Shown in pieces: positions 47,228 through 59,612 of a stretch of 64,000 nt of DNA. Where the stretch lies: NCBI RefSeq assembly GCF_040939455.1, contig NC_134136.1, positions 104,148,014 to 104,212,013 of the forward strand. The letters run 5' to 3'. Under the pieces are notes generated by a model, which saw only the letters and a list, made by a program, of their open reading frames with translations, searched no databases and was not told the origin of the DNA. Source of the DNA: Microcebus murinus. Its lineage: Eukaryota > Chordata > Mammalia > Primates > Cheirogaleidae. How positions within the stretch are numbered: position 1 is the first letter of the stretch; every line of letters begins with the position of its first letter. The position numbers and the translations under genes were made by a program.

Positions 47228-47899
47228 TTTAAAAAATTCCCCAAATTTATTAGTACAACCTCCATGGAAAACAGTGTGAAAATTTCTCAAAGAACTAAAA
47301 ATAGAACTACCATTCAGTCCAACAATCTCACTACTGTGTATCTACCAAAGGAAAAGAAATTAATATATCAAAAATATCCCGGCACTCATATGTTTATTGC
47401 AACACTCTTCACAATAGCAAAGATGTGGAATCAACCTAAGTGTTCATCAGTGGAAGAATGGATAAAGAAAATGTGGTATATTTACACAATGAAATACTAT
47501 TCAGCCGTAAAAAAGAATGAAATCATGTATTTTGCAGAAACATGGATGGAACTGGAGGCCACTATCTTAAGTGAAATAAACCAGGCACAGAAAGTCAAAT
47601 ATCACATGTTCTCACTCATAATTGAGAGCTAAATAATGTGTACACATGAACATAGAGCGTGGAATGATAGACGAGGTGAACAACTGAGGGGAATAAAATG
47701 GCCATATAGAATGCAATGATAGACAAGATAGAAGAGTGAGGGGGAAGGAGGGAGGTGGACGATGAGAAATTACTTAATGGGTATATTGTACATTATATGG
47801 GTGACGGATGCCCTAAAAGACCTGACTTGGCCACTATGCAATGTATGCATATAACAAAATTGTACATGCACCCCAGAAATTTGTACAAATTAAAAAAAA
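47228..47899 (+). mobile_element. L1: L1 3' end, sense, with A-tail
   Basis: 'tccatggaaaacagtgtgaa', 'ccaacaatctcactactgtg', 'caacactcttcacaatagca', 'gaagaatggataaagaaaat' and 'catgttctcactcataatt' are ORF2 end and 3' UTR. They lead to 'ccagaaatttgtacaaatta' and an A8 tail (47892-47899). It is older than the lemur-type L1s in this window and resembles L1MA/PB. The next base starts another L1 5' UTR. Confidence 0.88.
47240..47632 (+). pseudogene. L1 ORF2p C-terminal remnant
   Basis: An open frame in the L1 3' end above, from about codon 13 of the 47204-47632 frame. Motifs are HMFIATLFTIAKMWNQPKC, WIKKMWYIYTMKYYSAVKKN and WMELEATILSEIN. This is the last part of L1 ORF2 protein, past the knuckle. 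The start methionine is not a real initiator. Confidence 0.82.
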
Positions 47900-47900
47900 A

Positions 47901-50223
47901 TATGGGGAGAGGCAACATGGTTGACCAGGGACATCAGTCGTGAGATTTTATCAGAAAGAAGGAAAAGCTTCAGATGGAGAAAAACATAGCACAGGTGTCA
48001 TTCTGAGGGAGAAGTGCCAGAACCTACCAAAGATTTCCATGGGAAGAAGTTATGGAGCAGAACAAGGAGGAGCAAGATTTTATCAGAGATCAACCCTTGA
48101 GGAATTTGGAGCCCTCTGGAGAGTGTAGGTGGCGTTTTGTTCCTCCTCCTGCCACACCTCTAGAAGACTGCAGGCTCCTGAGCTACTGGAGAGCTTCTTA
48201 GCCTAATGAGCCCCAAAGCCGCTGCTGCTAGTGAACTGGAAGCCTCTTAAGAATAGAGCACTGGGCTGCCAGCCCCCTCGGGGTTGCTCCCCTTCACCAC
48301 AAACTCAAGCCACGGCAGTGGGTGCCATACTGCTTCTCTAACCATTGTGTGACTTTATCCTTCCCAGGGAGCTTCAGCTCTTCAGTTTTCATGTCACTGG
48401 TCCCCATACAAACATTTCCCAAATCCTGCCCAGACTACAGAGGCCATAGAAGGCTGGTGGGTCCTAGGGGACTGTGTGATCTCAGAACTTGTTCTCACTC
48501 ATACTTGGAAGCTAAATAATGTGTACACATGTCCAGAGCTTGGACATTCAAGGTGGGCTTCTTTCAGGAGAGAAGAACATAGGAGACCAGGCTCTTCTTC
48601 CCTCCAACCCTCACCTCCCTCCCACTGCTGCTGATGGGAAGTTCCTACGTAAGTCAGCACAGGTGACCCAAGGAACAATTGAGCCAGGGATCTCAAGAGC
48701 AGCTGCTTCCCCTCTGATGTTGTTCCCATCACACCAAGGCTGCCACAGAGAGTGAGGTTCACACTTTTCCTCTTAAAGACCTATTGTAGACCAAAGGGTG
48801 CTTAAACTGTGAGCTCCCTGCCAGCTGGCCCTCCCCAGTGCTGCTTGCCTGACTGTTCCAGTAGACCAGGGCATAACCTGAAGCGAAAGGACATTAAGGC
48901 TGCTTGAGCACTTCATAGGTGACTTGGGACAAGCACAGTTCTCCCTGGCATGGTCAGGGATTCAACTTGGGGGACAGAGGACAGGCTGCAAGGCAGATCT
49001 TATACCCCCAGGACTCAAGCACGTTGCTTGGGGCCACAGCGAGCAGATTTGTGAACTAATTTTGGGAGGTGAAGGAGCTCAAGCAGGCAGAACTAAAAAG
49101 AGAGTGTGGTGTGGGTCTGAGCTGCAATGCACTCAGAAAGCACCCCTTCCCCAACAGGAAAGCTGTTCTTTTGGTCTGGGGCAGAATCCTGGACAGATAA
49201 TCTCTCAGCCTGCAGCACCATGGCTGGTGAGCTCAGCTAGTTTGGGCTGCTGCTTGTCGCCATATGCCAGGAGGAGATCTGTATGGTAAGAGAAGAGGGA
49301 GAAGAGCAAAACATACTTCCATTTTTCAGACTATGAATCCCAGACTGCCCCTTCCCAGTGAGCAGACTTTTTGGCTTGGTGGGGCCACTTCAGCCTCACC
49401 ATGGTGGCTTTCCCCGGTGGCCTGGGAGCTGACTCTTTATCTTTGCCAAGACAGTTCTTATGCCCACTTTTGTGGAGCCTGAACACAGGCTCACCTAAGG
49501 CAGCCCTGCCCAGCCTCACTCCTCCACCCACCTCTGCTGTGGTGGAACACAAGAATGAGTGACATCAGAGCTCCGCAGCCCTGCCCACCATCTGGGACAT
49601 CCAAGTACTTCTCCCGATCAACTAGAGGTCCCAAAAAAATACTATGGCAGCTGGCTTTTTCTTGCAAGTGCCACCTACAATCACTGAGGACAACTTGTAC
49701 AGCCCATTACAGCATTTACTTATTCTATCATATAAGGCATGGCTGACTCTTACCCATAAACACCACCTGCTGACTGAGAGATTAAACTGGGCATCCCGAT
49801 ATAATTCATACTGTTAAGAAGATCACAGGGCAGGGGAAGGAGAAAGAATTTCAAAGACTTCCTTCTCCACCTTGTCAACAAGAGACAGGGATTCTGCCCA
49901 TGCACATAGTACACCAACACGTCAGCCTACAAATAACTAGTAATTGAGAAAACTACCACCTCAAGGATATCTATAACCAAGGTATCCACCCAGAACCTAG
50001 ACTCCCATTGAAGTACCCACAAGCAAAACCAAAGGTCCTTACCCAACATATGCTATAGGCTCACCCTTAAGAATGATGGGGATAAAAGAACCCCATCTAA
50101 ACAAAATCCAAAAATAAGAAGTGACAGATGCTCCAGATGAAAACAACTCAGAACAAGAACTTCAGAAGTATGAAAAATTAGAGTGAAAGGACTCCTCCAA
50201 AGGAGCACACCAACTCTCTAGCA
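47901..50223 (+). mobile_element. L1: L1 5' UTR (true 5' end) downstream of an L1 A-tail
   Basis: It opens with 'ggagaggcaacatggttgac', the diverged start of L1 5' UTR (gaggcaagatggccgac). This places a genuine 5' end right behind the previous A-tail. The following 2.3 kb is G+C-rich relative to the window, as L1 5' UTRs are, and leads directly to ORF1 at 50224. It carries no ORF that I would call a gene; the short frames at 48924-49562 are by-products. The rest of this L1 is absent after about 50536. Confidence 0.75.
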
Positions 50224-50536
50224 ATGGATCCCAACCAAAATGAAAATACTGAAATGACAGATAAAGAATTCCAAATATAGATTATAAGGAAGTTCAATGA
50301 GATTGAAGAGAAAACAGAAAACAAACTCAAAGAAACCAGAAAAGTAAATCAGGAAATGAATGACAAATTCACTAAAGACATAGATACATTTAAGAAAAAC
50401 TAAGCAAAACTTCTAGAAATGAACAACACATTTAGGGAAATATAAAACACAATGGAATGTTTTAAGACTAGACTAGACCAACCAGAAGAAAGAATTTCAG
50501 AGCTTGAAGACAACTCTTTTCAATTAATTAAAAATT
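50224..50536 (+). pseudogene. L1 ORF1p N-terminal remnant
   Basis: In frame from an ATG: MDPNQNENTEMTDKEFQI, then a stop, then a lysine/glutamate-rich stretch (KFNEIEEKTENKLKETRKV) of coiled-coil type. It reaches RLDQPEERISELEDNSF, the start of the ORF1p coiled-coil/RRM boundary. Three in-frame stops (one TAG, two TAA) prove decay, while the frame is otherwise kept. L1 ORF1p is the RNA-binding chaperone of the L1 particle. The C-terminal two thirds and all of ORF2 are missing. Confidence 0.85.
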
Positions 50537-53458
50537 CTTCACAAGTTTTAATCACTTAAGAATATTAATTTATAAATTTAATTAGAAAATAAATATAAAT
50601 CATAAAGAAAATCTAAAATTAAAAATGTGGGAAAATGCCGTGAATGAGAGGTAAGGGGCAGGGAGCCAGGTAGAGGAACCAACATATTTGAAGGCCCTGT
50701 GACTAATTCAAACAAAGCATTTCAGTGTGGCTAATCAGAAGTATCTTTTTCAGAAAGCTATTTATTAATTAGGTTGGAAAAGCATTGCTTCTGTTTGCCG
50801 ATTACCATATTTATATTTTATGTGGGAAGAGCATTTTTGTTTGTTTCACATTTATGTTTCAAATTATTAACATTTAAAATCCTCTTTCCTTAACACTATT
50901 CAAGAAAGGTATGTAGCATACAATGTTATTTACACCATCAATTTGGTTAGTGTACTTTCTCTTTGTAGTCATTGCCAAAGAAAATTTCATCTCAGGTATA
51001 GTCATAGTTTCCTCGTGGATTAGTCAATGAATTAGTGAAGTTCTACTTAGTGCAATATGACTATGGTGGTGTCCCAGGACATTATTCTAGGTCATTCTCA
51101 GCTCCATCTCACCAAATAGTGAGCCTAGAGCCATGGAAATGTTCATCTCCACCAAGAATTAATAGGAAAAGACACTTTAGTAAGTGTTTTTAGGAAGATA
51201 CACGTAGGGGAACAGCGTGAAGTATTCTCTTGGACTAGCATCCCTCTGTTCTTTAAACTGCAACCGGTGCTATTGTAACATTTCAATCATATTGTAACAA
51301 ATTTATGTCAGGAATATAAGAGGGAAAACTATACTTTTGTGACTCCAGGTTTCTGAGTGGTGTGTGAACTACTTAGCTGTGTGCGCAAAGAACTGTACAT
51401 CTAGTTGCCATGGCACTGCTTATCTGTTGTCTTTATGGGAAACAAAATGGTACTTTAACCACAGTGACTCATCCCCTGAGGTAAAATTGATAAAGCTGCT
51501 TTTCTTAACTTTGAGCCAGAATGCTTCAGTTGGCAAAGATATTTCAATGATTTTGTTGTTGTTAAAGAAAAGATACTTGTTGATAAACCCAGGTTTAACC
51601 CCCATTTTCAATAATTTATGGCCTTGAGCAAAGATCAAAGTCCCCTGGATCTATTTGTAATAATTTACACATAATAAATGCACAACAAATACAGTGGCTG
51701 TCAGGGAAATAGTTTTTTGCTGACATATAATCCCTTGAATTACATGTAAGCATTAATAAATGCATGGCACACTGATAATTCCTTGCATTATTGATGAGAG
51801 ACTATCAGTGATCTGATGCATAGTCTGCCCCTGATAAGGAATCTTTATTGGTCATCAGCATATGGTCAATGGAAAGAGTCCAGCCAGTGTTAGGTGTGTC
51901 ACTTTAAGAATTCCCCAGTCACTATGCATGCTGGTGATGGAAATAATGAGTGATTCTAGGACAAATGTGAGAATCCATGTGTATACTTAGAGTTGTAACA
52001 CCCAGGCAGAATTATTAATAACCTCCTCTGGGCTCTCACAGCACTCTGTCCATACTTCCATTATGGTACTTTCACTTTGCTTCATAATTAATTTTATTTC
52101 TACACTACTGGATTACCAGCTTTTTGAAATAGATGATGCCATTATTGTTATTAGTAGTAGTAGTAGTATTGTTATTCTTGATTAACAAGTACCTAAGAAG
52201 AAAGGGTTCAATATATACTTGTTGAATAGAGTCTACTTTGTGAAAGTTATATTCATCAGGCTGAAGCCTCTCCTTGTATGTACAAGGATACAAAAAGGAG
52301 GGAAAAAATTTGAGAACAATAGGCTAACTGGATGCCCCAAATTGGTTTTCTTCTAGGGAAATACTCTGGGTTGTGCTTGGCCTAGTAATAATAACTATGA
52401 TTTATTTAGAACCTCATCTAGAGAAGCTTAGGAGAAAATAGTCCAGGACTGAGAAAGCTCTTTTTAATTTTTTTAAGTAAATAATTTATGCCTTTGAAAA
52501 GTCTTTAAAACCTATACTTTTGGAAGTCTTTTGGAAAAAAGATTACTTATTTCCTGGACCTGGCATATGTTTCTGAGTAAAACAAATGAAGTATCTTAGA
52601 TCCTAACCAACCTAAGTTATTTGATCTTGAATCAAATAACTCTGATAGAAATGAGGCAAAATTTTAATGACTAATTTAACCTCTGCGATAAAACTCCTCG
52701 GGATGAAGTTAATTTGGCAATGGAAGAGAAAAAAATCTGCAGCATCAATACTGAAGATACAAAGTGTACTAAATGTTTTAAAATCAGGAAGCATGCATCT
52801 TTTTACCTGTAGTAGTATTTTTTTTAATTAACAAAATCTCTCCAACAAAACTCCTTTAAAATTATTCATGTTATACCAGAAGTTTGCAAAATACAAATGT
52901 GATAATGGAGAAAGGATTACAAAGTTTGTATTCTGTGAGATTTTACAATTGACTCTTCTTCATTGATGTAGAAGCAACAAGTATTGAAATCTTGAAGCTA
53001 TTCCAGATAGTAATATGTAGTATATTTGGGAAACTGAACTTGAAATTACAGCAGACAAACATTATCACAGTTTTAAAAAGTAAGTGTTTTATTGCATAGT
53101 TTAATGGTTCATCTTCTAAAGAAATGCAGAAAATTCTTAATATTCCTTGATAATCTCTATGTTGTCATGTCTAATTCTTTTGATAAAATTTTCTCTATTT
53201 TAGTTTCTGTAACCACAACTAATTTTGATTTCCCTTAAAAACAAAGAAAAAAAGATCAAATCTCTTGCTGTGTTAAATTATTGACCTCTTCATAGCTTGG
53301 GTGGCCATTGCAAAGTCATTTCCACATCTTTCTCTTCCAATGGCCTGGGATAGTCGGCTGGAATCCATCCAACCCTGTTTGTATTTATCAACACTCAATA
53401 TTTGGGTAGATTTTCTACTTTCTTTCTTTTAAAATATTCTAATATACCTAAATGACTA
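50537..53458. other. Unassigned DNA
   Basis: No gene or confident repeat over 2.9 kb, apart from a (TAG)n run at 52151-52168. Short frames on both strands (51364-51638) are mutual shadows without a domain. Confidence 0.45.
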
Positions 53459-53811
53459 TCTTAGTTCATCCAGGCTGCTATAATAAAATACCATCAACTG
53501 GGTTGCTTATAAACACAAGAAATTTATTTCTTATAGCCCTGGACACTGTGAGATTAAGGTCTTAGCAGATTTGATGTCTAGTGAGGATATATTTCTTCAT
53601 ATACAGCCATCTTCTCACTCTAACCTCATATGGCGGAAGGAGCAAGGTATCTCTCTCATGGCTCTTTTATAAGGACATTAATCATATGCATGAGGACTCC
53701 ATCCTATGAGCTAATTGCCTCCTGAAGAGCCCACATTCTAAAACCATCACCTTGGAGGTGAGGATTTCAACATATGAATTTGGAGGGACATAACATTCAG
53801 ACCATAGCAAT
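53459..53811 (-). mobile_element. MaLR LTR (MST/MLT1-like)
   Basis: 'tcatccaggctgctataata', 'aaataccatcaactgggttg', 'cttataaacacaagaaattt', 'taaggacattaatcatatgc', 'aggatttcaacatatgaatt' and 'ttcagaccatagca' are the full reverse-oriented order of a MaLR LTR. Nothing of an internal region was seen next to it, so it is probably a solo LTR. Confidence 0.82.
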
Positions 53812-54130
53812 GACTGTATAGTAAAACTATATTAATTAAGATTAATTGGAAAGAAGATGATTTGAATTTATTGGGAATGAGTTTGTTGCTGTAGTTGTTA
53901 TATAATTCAACCTTAGTGTTGTTACTTGGAGTGATATCTTAGATTAAGAACTGTAGAATGGCTTCCTTTGGAGTGATTGCCTATTTAGTAGGTAGCTTGG
54001 TATTTGAATACAAAGGGGGACCTGCCATGAGGTTTAAAAAGTTTGTTGCCTTTAGTAAGTTGAACATTCTCTGAAATTTTGTTCATATTCTATAAAAGCA
54101 TATTAAATTTGTTAATAGAAAAAAGCAAAA

Positions 54131-54316
54131 TTTAGCCAGGCATGGTGGTAAGTGCCTGTAGTCCTAGCTACATGGAAGGCTGAGGCAGGTGGTTTGCTTG
54201 AGTACAAGAGTTTGAGGCTGCAGTGAGCTATGATCACATCACTGCACTCCAGCCTGGGTGATAGAGTGAGACTTTGTCTCTACAAACAGAATAAAATAAA
54301 ACAAACAAAAAAACCC
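54131..54316 (+). mobile_element. FRAM: FRAM-type free right Alu monomer
   Basis: 'tttagccaggcatggtggta', 'agtgcctgtagtcctagcta', 'gaggctgcagtgagctatga', 'tcactgcactccagcctggg', 'agactttgtctc' and then an A-rich tail (aataaaataaaacaaac). Only the right half is present and the lemur linker is absent, as expected for a pre-dimer Alu monomer. Confidence 0.88.
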
Positions 54317-55734
54317 TTAAAACGCCTTAAATAACCTTCTTATTTCTTTGATTTAAATAGAGCATTTTGACCTAATCTTGTAAGAAAAATCCAGACAGAA
54401 TACTATCATATGTGGTACTTATACAAACGTATACTATTTTACCCAGAAATATTAAGAAACACCAATATAATTGTTTAACTACCAGTATCTCTTTAGAAAT
54501 GAACCATATAACATTCTGTAGAAGGTAGTCTCTCCAGACATTATCTAAATGCATACCAGGTTTAAAGATTTAACTTTTCTATGTCTTTTGACTTATTCAG
54601 TTTGCATTTTGACTTTTAAAAATGTTGAATGCATTGAAATTATGCATTTTGGATTTAAATGGTGTAAAGAATGGCCAACTGTTAAAAATATGTTCCCATT
54701 GTGAGAATTGTATAGTGACAGGTATAATAAAAGTAAATGGACGCATTAGATTGTGATCTTTAACTACACAAACACTTCTTTTCATTGTAATTGCCTTGGG
54801 ACTAATATATGTAACTATTACATTTGTTTCCAACATAATTTCATATCTATTTGAAAAGACATGCCATATGTCACAGATATTCAGTTAAAATAGTTCAGTG
54901 ACATTATAGCTAATTAAATCACACATATAACCATAAAACTCTATTCAAGGAATATTCAGTACAGCACTAAAGCATACAAAAAGGAGAAAATTTAGTGTTA
55001 AGAGGCAGATAGCACTTCCCTTGATCTTTCCAAGCAGCTCTAATCATTGGCAATTGAACTTCTAGGTGTTAATTAATATGATAGAAAAATCAAGCCTTCT
55101 CTTACCTTACTTTGACTAATTATATATTTATATGAGTTTTAAGCTCCTTCCATTCAATATCAAAATGGTACCTCAAGCTTATGAAATCTTTCAGAATCTT
55201 AAGAATAGGTAGAGATAGTTTTGTTGTAATTTTGAACAAACTATACAATTTATTTCACTGAGTTCTAGGCCCTCAAAGGTATGTATTCATGGTTTGTGGC
55301 AGTTGACAAAAATATACATTTAAAAATTAAAATTGTTCATGTTCATAGGATCATAAGAATGCACAGTATTACTCTGGTAATACTGAGGTCTAATGTATGT
55401 AAAATAGCATTCTTCATCTTATGCTGATAATGTCTTATTGTTAGCTTTGCCATCTGTGTAGCCAAGAGGCATCTCATGGTCTCTTCAACAAATCTGAGCT
55501 TTATATGGATGAGAGTTTTCAGGTGTAGAAAGGACTTGTGTAATTTTCCAACCTTTTCCAAACCTTTATGGTGATGCAATATTGAATGAATATCCAAGAC
55601 ACTAATGATTTCATTAGTTTATCAATCCCATCCCACAAATATTTGGCTGCTACACAATGCCTATTTTTAATTATCACTAGTGAAATCATTTTTTAAAACT
55701 GTTTGTAACTATCTAATAAAGCTAAGCATATACA
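54317..55734. other. Unassigned AT-rich DNA
   Basis: No recognised feature. The 79- and 84-codon minus frames (54597-54836, 55343-55597) have no domain. Confidence 0.45.
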
Positions 55735-56277
55735 ACCCATCCTTTTTCTTTCCTAGCTATATCTCCAACAGAAACATGGTAGATATATACAAGAATGTTC
55801 ATAGCTGCATTATTGGTAATAGGCCAAAATTGAAAACTACCATCAATAATAGATAAATAGATAGATAGACAAATTGTGGTATACTCACCTAATGGAATAA
55901 CTTACAGCAATAAAAATGAATGAACTCTTAATTATACAAATAATATGAATGAATTATTATAATAAACATAATATTATGTGAAAGAAGCCAGACCAAAAGA
56001 GTACATAATGTATAATTTCCCTTAACTAAATTTCAAAAAGAATAAAAGTAATCAATATTATTAAAAATCAGAATAGTAGTTACCTTTGCTGAGAAGAAAA
56101 GGGATGGGAAGGGGCCATGAGGAGGGTTTCTGGGATGGTGATATAATGATCTATTTCTTGATCTGGTTGCTGCTTATGTGCATATATTCAGTTTGTGACA
56201 ATTGATCAAGATACATACTTATGATTCATGAACTTTTCTGTATTATGTTATACTTCAATAAGAAAATTCAATTCTTG
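55735..56277 (+). mobile_element. L1: Ancient L1M 3' end, sense
   Basis: 'caagaatgttcatagctgca', 'ttattggtaataggccaaaa', 'attgtggtatactcacctaa', 'gaaagaagccagaccaaaag', 'gtagttacctttgctgag', 'tgatctggttgctgcttatg' and 'tattatgttatacttcaata' are the ORF2 end and 3' UTR of an old L1 (L1MD/ME-like), complete to its 3' end. Confidence 0.82.
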
Positions 56278-56333
56278 AAAAGTTGCAAAGTTAAATATGG
56301 TAAATTGCTCAAGTATTTATTTGTGCTTATTTT

Positions 56334-56765
56334 AGTTTCCCAGGGCTGCCGTAACAAATTAACACAAATTGGGAGGTTTGAAACAACAGAAATTACTCTG
56401 TCATAGTATTGATAGCCTGAAGTCTGAAATAAAGATGTTGGCTGGGTTGTTTCATTCTGTAGGCTCTGAATGAGAATTTGTTCCATGTTGGTGTTCCTAG
56501 CTCCTGGTGTCTGCCAGTAATCCTTGGTGTTCATTGGCTTGTAGACACATTACTTCAATCTCTGCCTCCCTCTTCATAGTACATTCTTCACTGTGTTTCT
56601 CTTCCTCTGTCTCTGATAAGGACACTGGCCATTGGATTTAGGGCCCACCTGGGTAATTGAGAATTTTAACTTAGTTACATCTTCAAGGACACTTTTTCCA
56701 AATAAGGTCACAATAACAGGCATCTGGGGGATGTATCTTTTGGGGATTACCATTCAATCCACTAC
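56334..56765 (-). mobile_element. MLT1-like MaLR LTR
   Basis: 'tttcccagggctgccgtaac', 'tttgaaacaacagaaattac', 'tgtctctgataaggacactg', 'ggatttagggcccacctggg', 'ccaaataaggtcacaataac' and 'ccattcaatccactaca' follow the reverse order of an MLT1 LTR, almost complete at about 430 bp. Confidence 0.82.
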
Positions 56766-57149
56766 AGTGCTTCTTCCCCAAAGTCCACAGAAATCATGGT
56801 AACAGAATTATAAAAATATTATAGAGACAAGAAAATATGAGAAGATTAATAAACAGATGAGATCATTTCAAGATTTTGGAAGATGAAGAGTGAATATTAT
56901 TTAATTTAACAGAATGCAGGAATTAAAATTAGGTGCTAATCAGAAGCAACTCCAGGTAGGCTCAGTTGCTTCTGGATGCAGGGGGAAAGGGTGGGGTTTA
57001 AAATAGTAAATTTGGTTAAAAGTCTATATAACCAAGTTAAAGTCTCAGATCACCATCCCCACCCTGGGCATCCCATATTGAAGGAGAAAGAAAAGATATT
57101 TACAGATTTATTTTAAAAATGGACATTCAGGGAAGTAAAGTGAACTCTT

Positions 57150-57900
57150 GTTGATTAGAATATTATAGCACTATCCCCCAGAAGGAAGAACAAATTATCA
57201 AAGAGATGAAAAGTACTTTTTCAAAGGAAGATCAATATGGGAGGTCTAGTGAATAGGAATTTTAAATAGATGAAAAAATAGAGAAAAATAAAGATGAGAA
57301 AATTATCAAATAAGTAATGGAAGAAAATTTTCCTTAATTGTTGAGCCTGGTTTTCCATATTTAAAGTGTTCAACAAATGACCATCAAAAGCAATTTAAGG
57401 TGACTCACATCAAGGCATACCAGCCAAAAATTTCAGGACACCAAGAGTAAAGATTCTAGAAGCTTTCCAAAAGGCAGTGAAGGCAAGTCATATACAGTAT
57501 GACAGGAATCAGAATACCATAAAAACTCAAGGAAGTAACATCTTTAAATTTTTGAGGAAAAACTACTAATAGCTTTTTACTTATAATTCTATATCTAGAG
57601 AATTTACCAATTAATCTGAAAGTTCAGATAAATAGAAATTTTTGAAACTACAATGTTTCAAAAATATATCTACAATGTACTCTTTCACAAGAAAGTTCCA
57701 GAGGATATATTTCACCAAAATGAGTGAATAAATTGACAAAGAGTTGAGAATCAGAAAGCAGGGTACATATTGATAAAAAAAAATATTAAAGAGAAAACAT
57801 TTGAGATAAATATATGGCTTATAAGTAATAATGAAAACAGAAATGTAAACACATAGAAGGAAATAATTTTTAGTGAAAGAAAATAGGAAATTTAGATGTG
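57150..57900 (+). mobile_element. HAL1: HAL1 (half-LINE1) ORF1 fossil
   Basis: 'taatggaagaaaattttcct', 'ggacaccaagagtaaagatt', 'ctagaagctttccaaaaggc', 'ggcaagtcatatacagtatg', 'tctatatctagagaatttac' and 'gaggatatatttcaccaaaa' run in HAL1 ORF1 order. HAL1 encodes only an ORF1-like RNA-binding protein and relied on L1 for movement. All frames are broken. Confidence 0.75.
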
Positions 57901-58249
57901 ATACATATAAAAGGAATGCTCCCAGAAAAGCAAACCACTCAAGGTCTCTGAGCAACTTGTTATATGTTTCTACCTTTTCTATTCCTTCAATTGATATGCC
58001 CTTTCTCTAGCCTCATTTTTCATATGCTAGCCCTTCAAAGGCCCAACTCAGAATGTAATCCCCTCCGAATTATGGGGGGATATCTACATGTCCTTGGTTA
58101 AGAAGTGCTTTCTTAGCATAGACACAAAATATAGCCATAAAAATTAAAAGTAAAATCTGACTACATTATAATGTTAAAACTCTTAAAAAGCAAAAAAAAA
58201 AAAAATCATAAATAAGTCTAAGAGGTAAATGACAGAGTGGAAAAATGAA

Positions 58250-59330
58250 TTTTCAATGGACATTATGGCTGAAAAACCCTGGTATATAAAATCTAAAAGA
58301 TTTCCAAATCAACAAGAAAGATACAAAATACAATAAGATAAACTCAAGCTCCAAATGGTCAAGATTATAACATATAATTCACAGAAGATAAAATCCAAAT
58401 ATGAGGGGGTGCTCAACTTCACTTATATCAGTAAAAAAAACAAATTAAAACAAGTTACTATTTTTTACCCATGCGATTGATCAAAATACGTTTATCAAGT
58501 TTCAGGAAAGATATGAAGACAATTGTAATCTCAGTGTTGGTAAGAGTGCAAATTGGTGCAAAATTTTGAGGTAACTACTTAGCAATAGCCCATAAATGTG
58601 AAAAGCTGCATATATTATTACTGGCAGAAGCATATAATTTATTCAGTCTGGGCCACCTTTGAACATACAAGGGAGCATTATTGAAATTTATGCCAGAACA
58701 AAGGTACAGACTGGAGTTATCTCAGATCAATCCGGTTGTACTGTCACCCTCTAATCCACCTGGTTTATAGACCCTAGAAAACTTTTTGTTCATGTGTACT
58801 ATGTGTGTGTGTAATACTATTGTTTGCTGCATAGTTTATAATAGCAAAAAATTAGGAAAGATCTGTCAAAAGGGAACTTGAGAGATAAAATGTACAACAC
58901 AGAATACTAAATAACAAAAAAAAGATGAACTAGATTTCTCTGTATATTAATATCAATAAATATGCAGAATATATACTTCAGTTATAAATAGAAAATCAAA
59001 TTTCAGAATTTTATACATATGTATAGCATTATATATCTCATATGTTATATGTAACATTATTATAATGTTAATTAATATAAGTACCAGTATAAAATTGGAA
59101 TGGAAGAATATGCCTCAAAATTATAATAGTGGTTGTCTCTGGTGATTTGGAAGGGGGATCTGGTTGTGGTTTAAGGGTAATTAAGCTATATTAGTGATTT
59201 TTTATTTTTTTAAAGATAATTTGAAGCAAAAATGACAAATTCTAAAAGATCTGGATTGGGGAAGGTATATGTATATATATTTTTAAATTATTCTTTGTAT
59301 TTTTAGTGATTTTTATTTCTCAAAATAAAA
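58250..59330 (+). mobile_element. L1: Ancient L1M ORF2 and 3' end, with an unknown internal patch
   Basis: 'ccaaatcaacaagaaagata', 'gagggggtgctcaacttcac', 'aagagtgcaaattggtgcaa', 'ttgtttgctgcatagtttat', 'aatagcaaaaaattaggaaa' and 'agtggttgtctctggtgatt' are old L1 ORF2 to 3' UTR. Between about 58615 and 58785 the text does not follow L1 and may be an insert. Confidence 0.7.
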
Positions 59331-59341
59331 ACAAAATGACT

Positions 59342-59612
59342 CCTCTTCCACCAAGCCTTCCTTGATCCATGATCTCTTTAAGCCAAACATTATCTCTATG
59401 TCTCCTCTGTGTGCCTCTAACATTGAGCTTGTAAATTCTCTTATAAGAGTTACGCTATTATTCTGCTTATTGAGTTTATCACTCCCATTAAATTGAAAAA
59501 ATGCAATTGAACAATGTCTTAGCCCCTTTTGTATCCCTCCACAAGACCTGACCAGATATCTGTTGCATAGTAAACACCTAATAAGATTTCACTAAACTCA
59601 ATACTGAAAGAA
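59342..59612 (+). repeat. L2: L2 3' end
   Basis: 'ccaagccttccttgatccat', 'tgtctcctctgtgtgcctct', 'acattgagcttgtaaattct' and 'agtaaacacctaataagatt' follow L2 toward its 3' end. The distal tail is diverged. Confidence 0.65.

Noticed and set aside
48924..49562. Frames of 63-121 codons on both strands
   Set aside because: They sit in the G+C-rich L1 5' UTR, and no known protein resembles them.
50768..50806. MADE1/Hsmar1-like phrase (ttaggttgg, aaaagcattgc, tttgcc)
   Set aside because: The match is short and gapped and the mirror half is missing. Hsmar1/MADE1 is considered an anthropoid-lineage element, so it is not expected in a lemur.
57611..57955. Hydrophobic 114-codon minus frame
   Set aside because: It is antisense to the HAL1 ORF1 fossil. 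A-rich sense strands give F/L/I/Y-rich antisense frames by composition.
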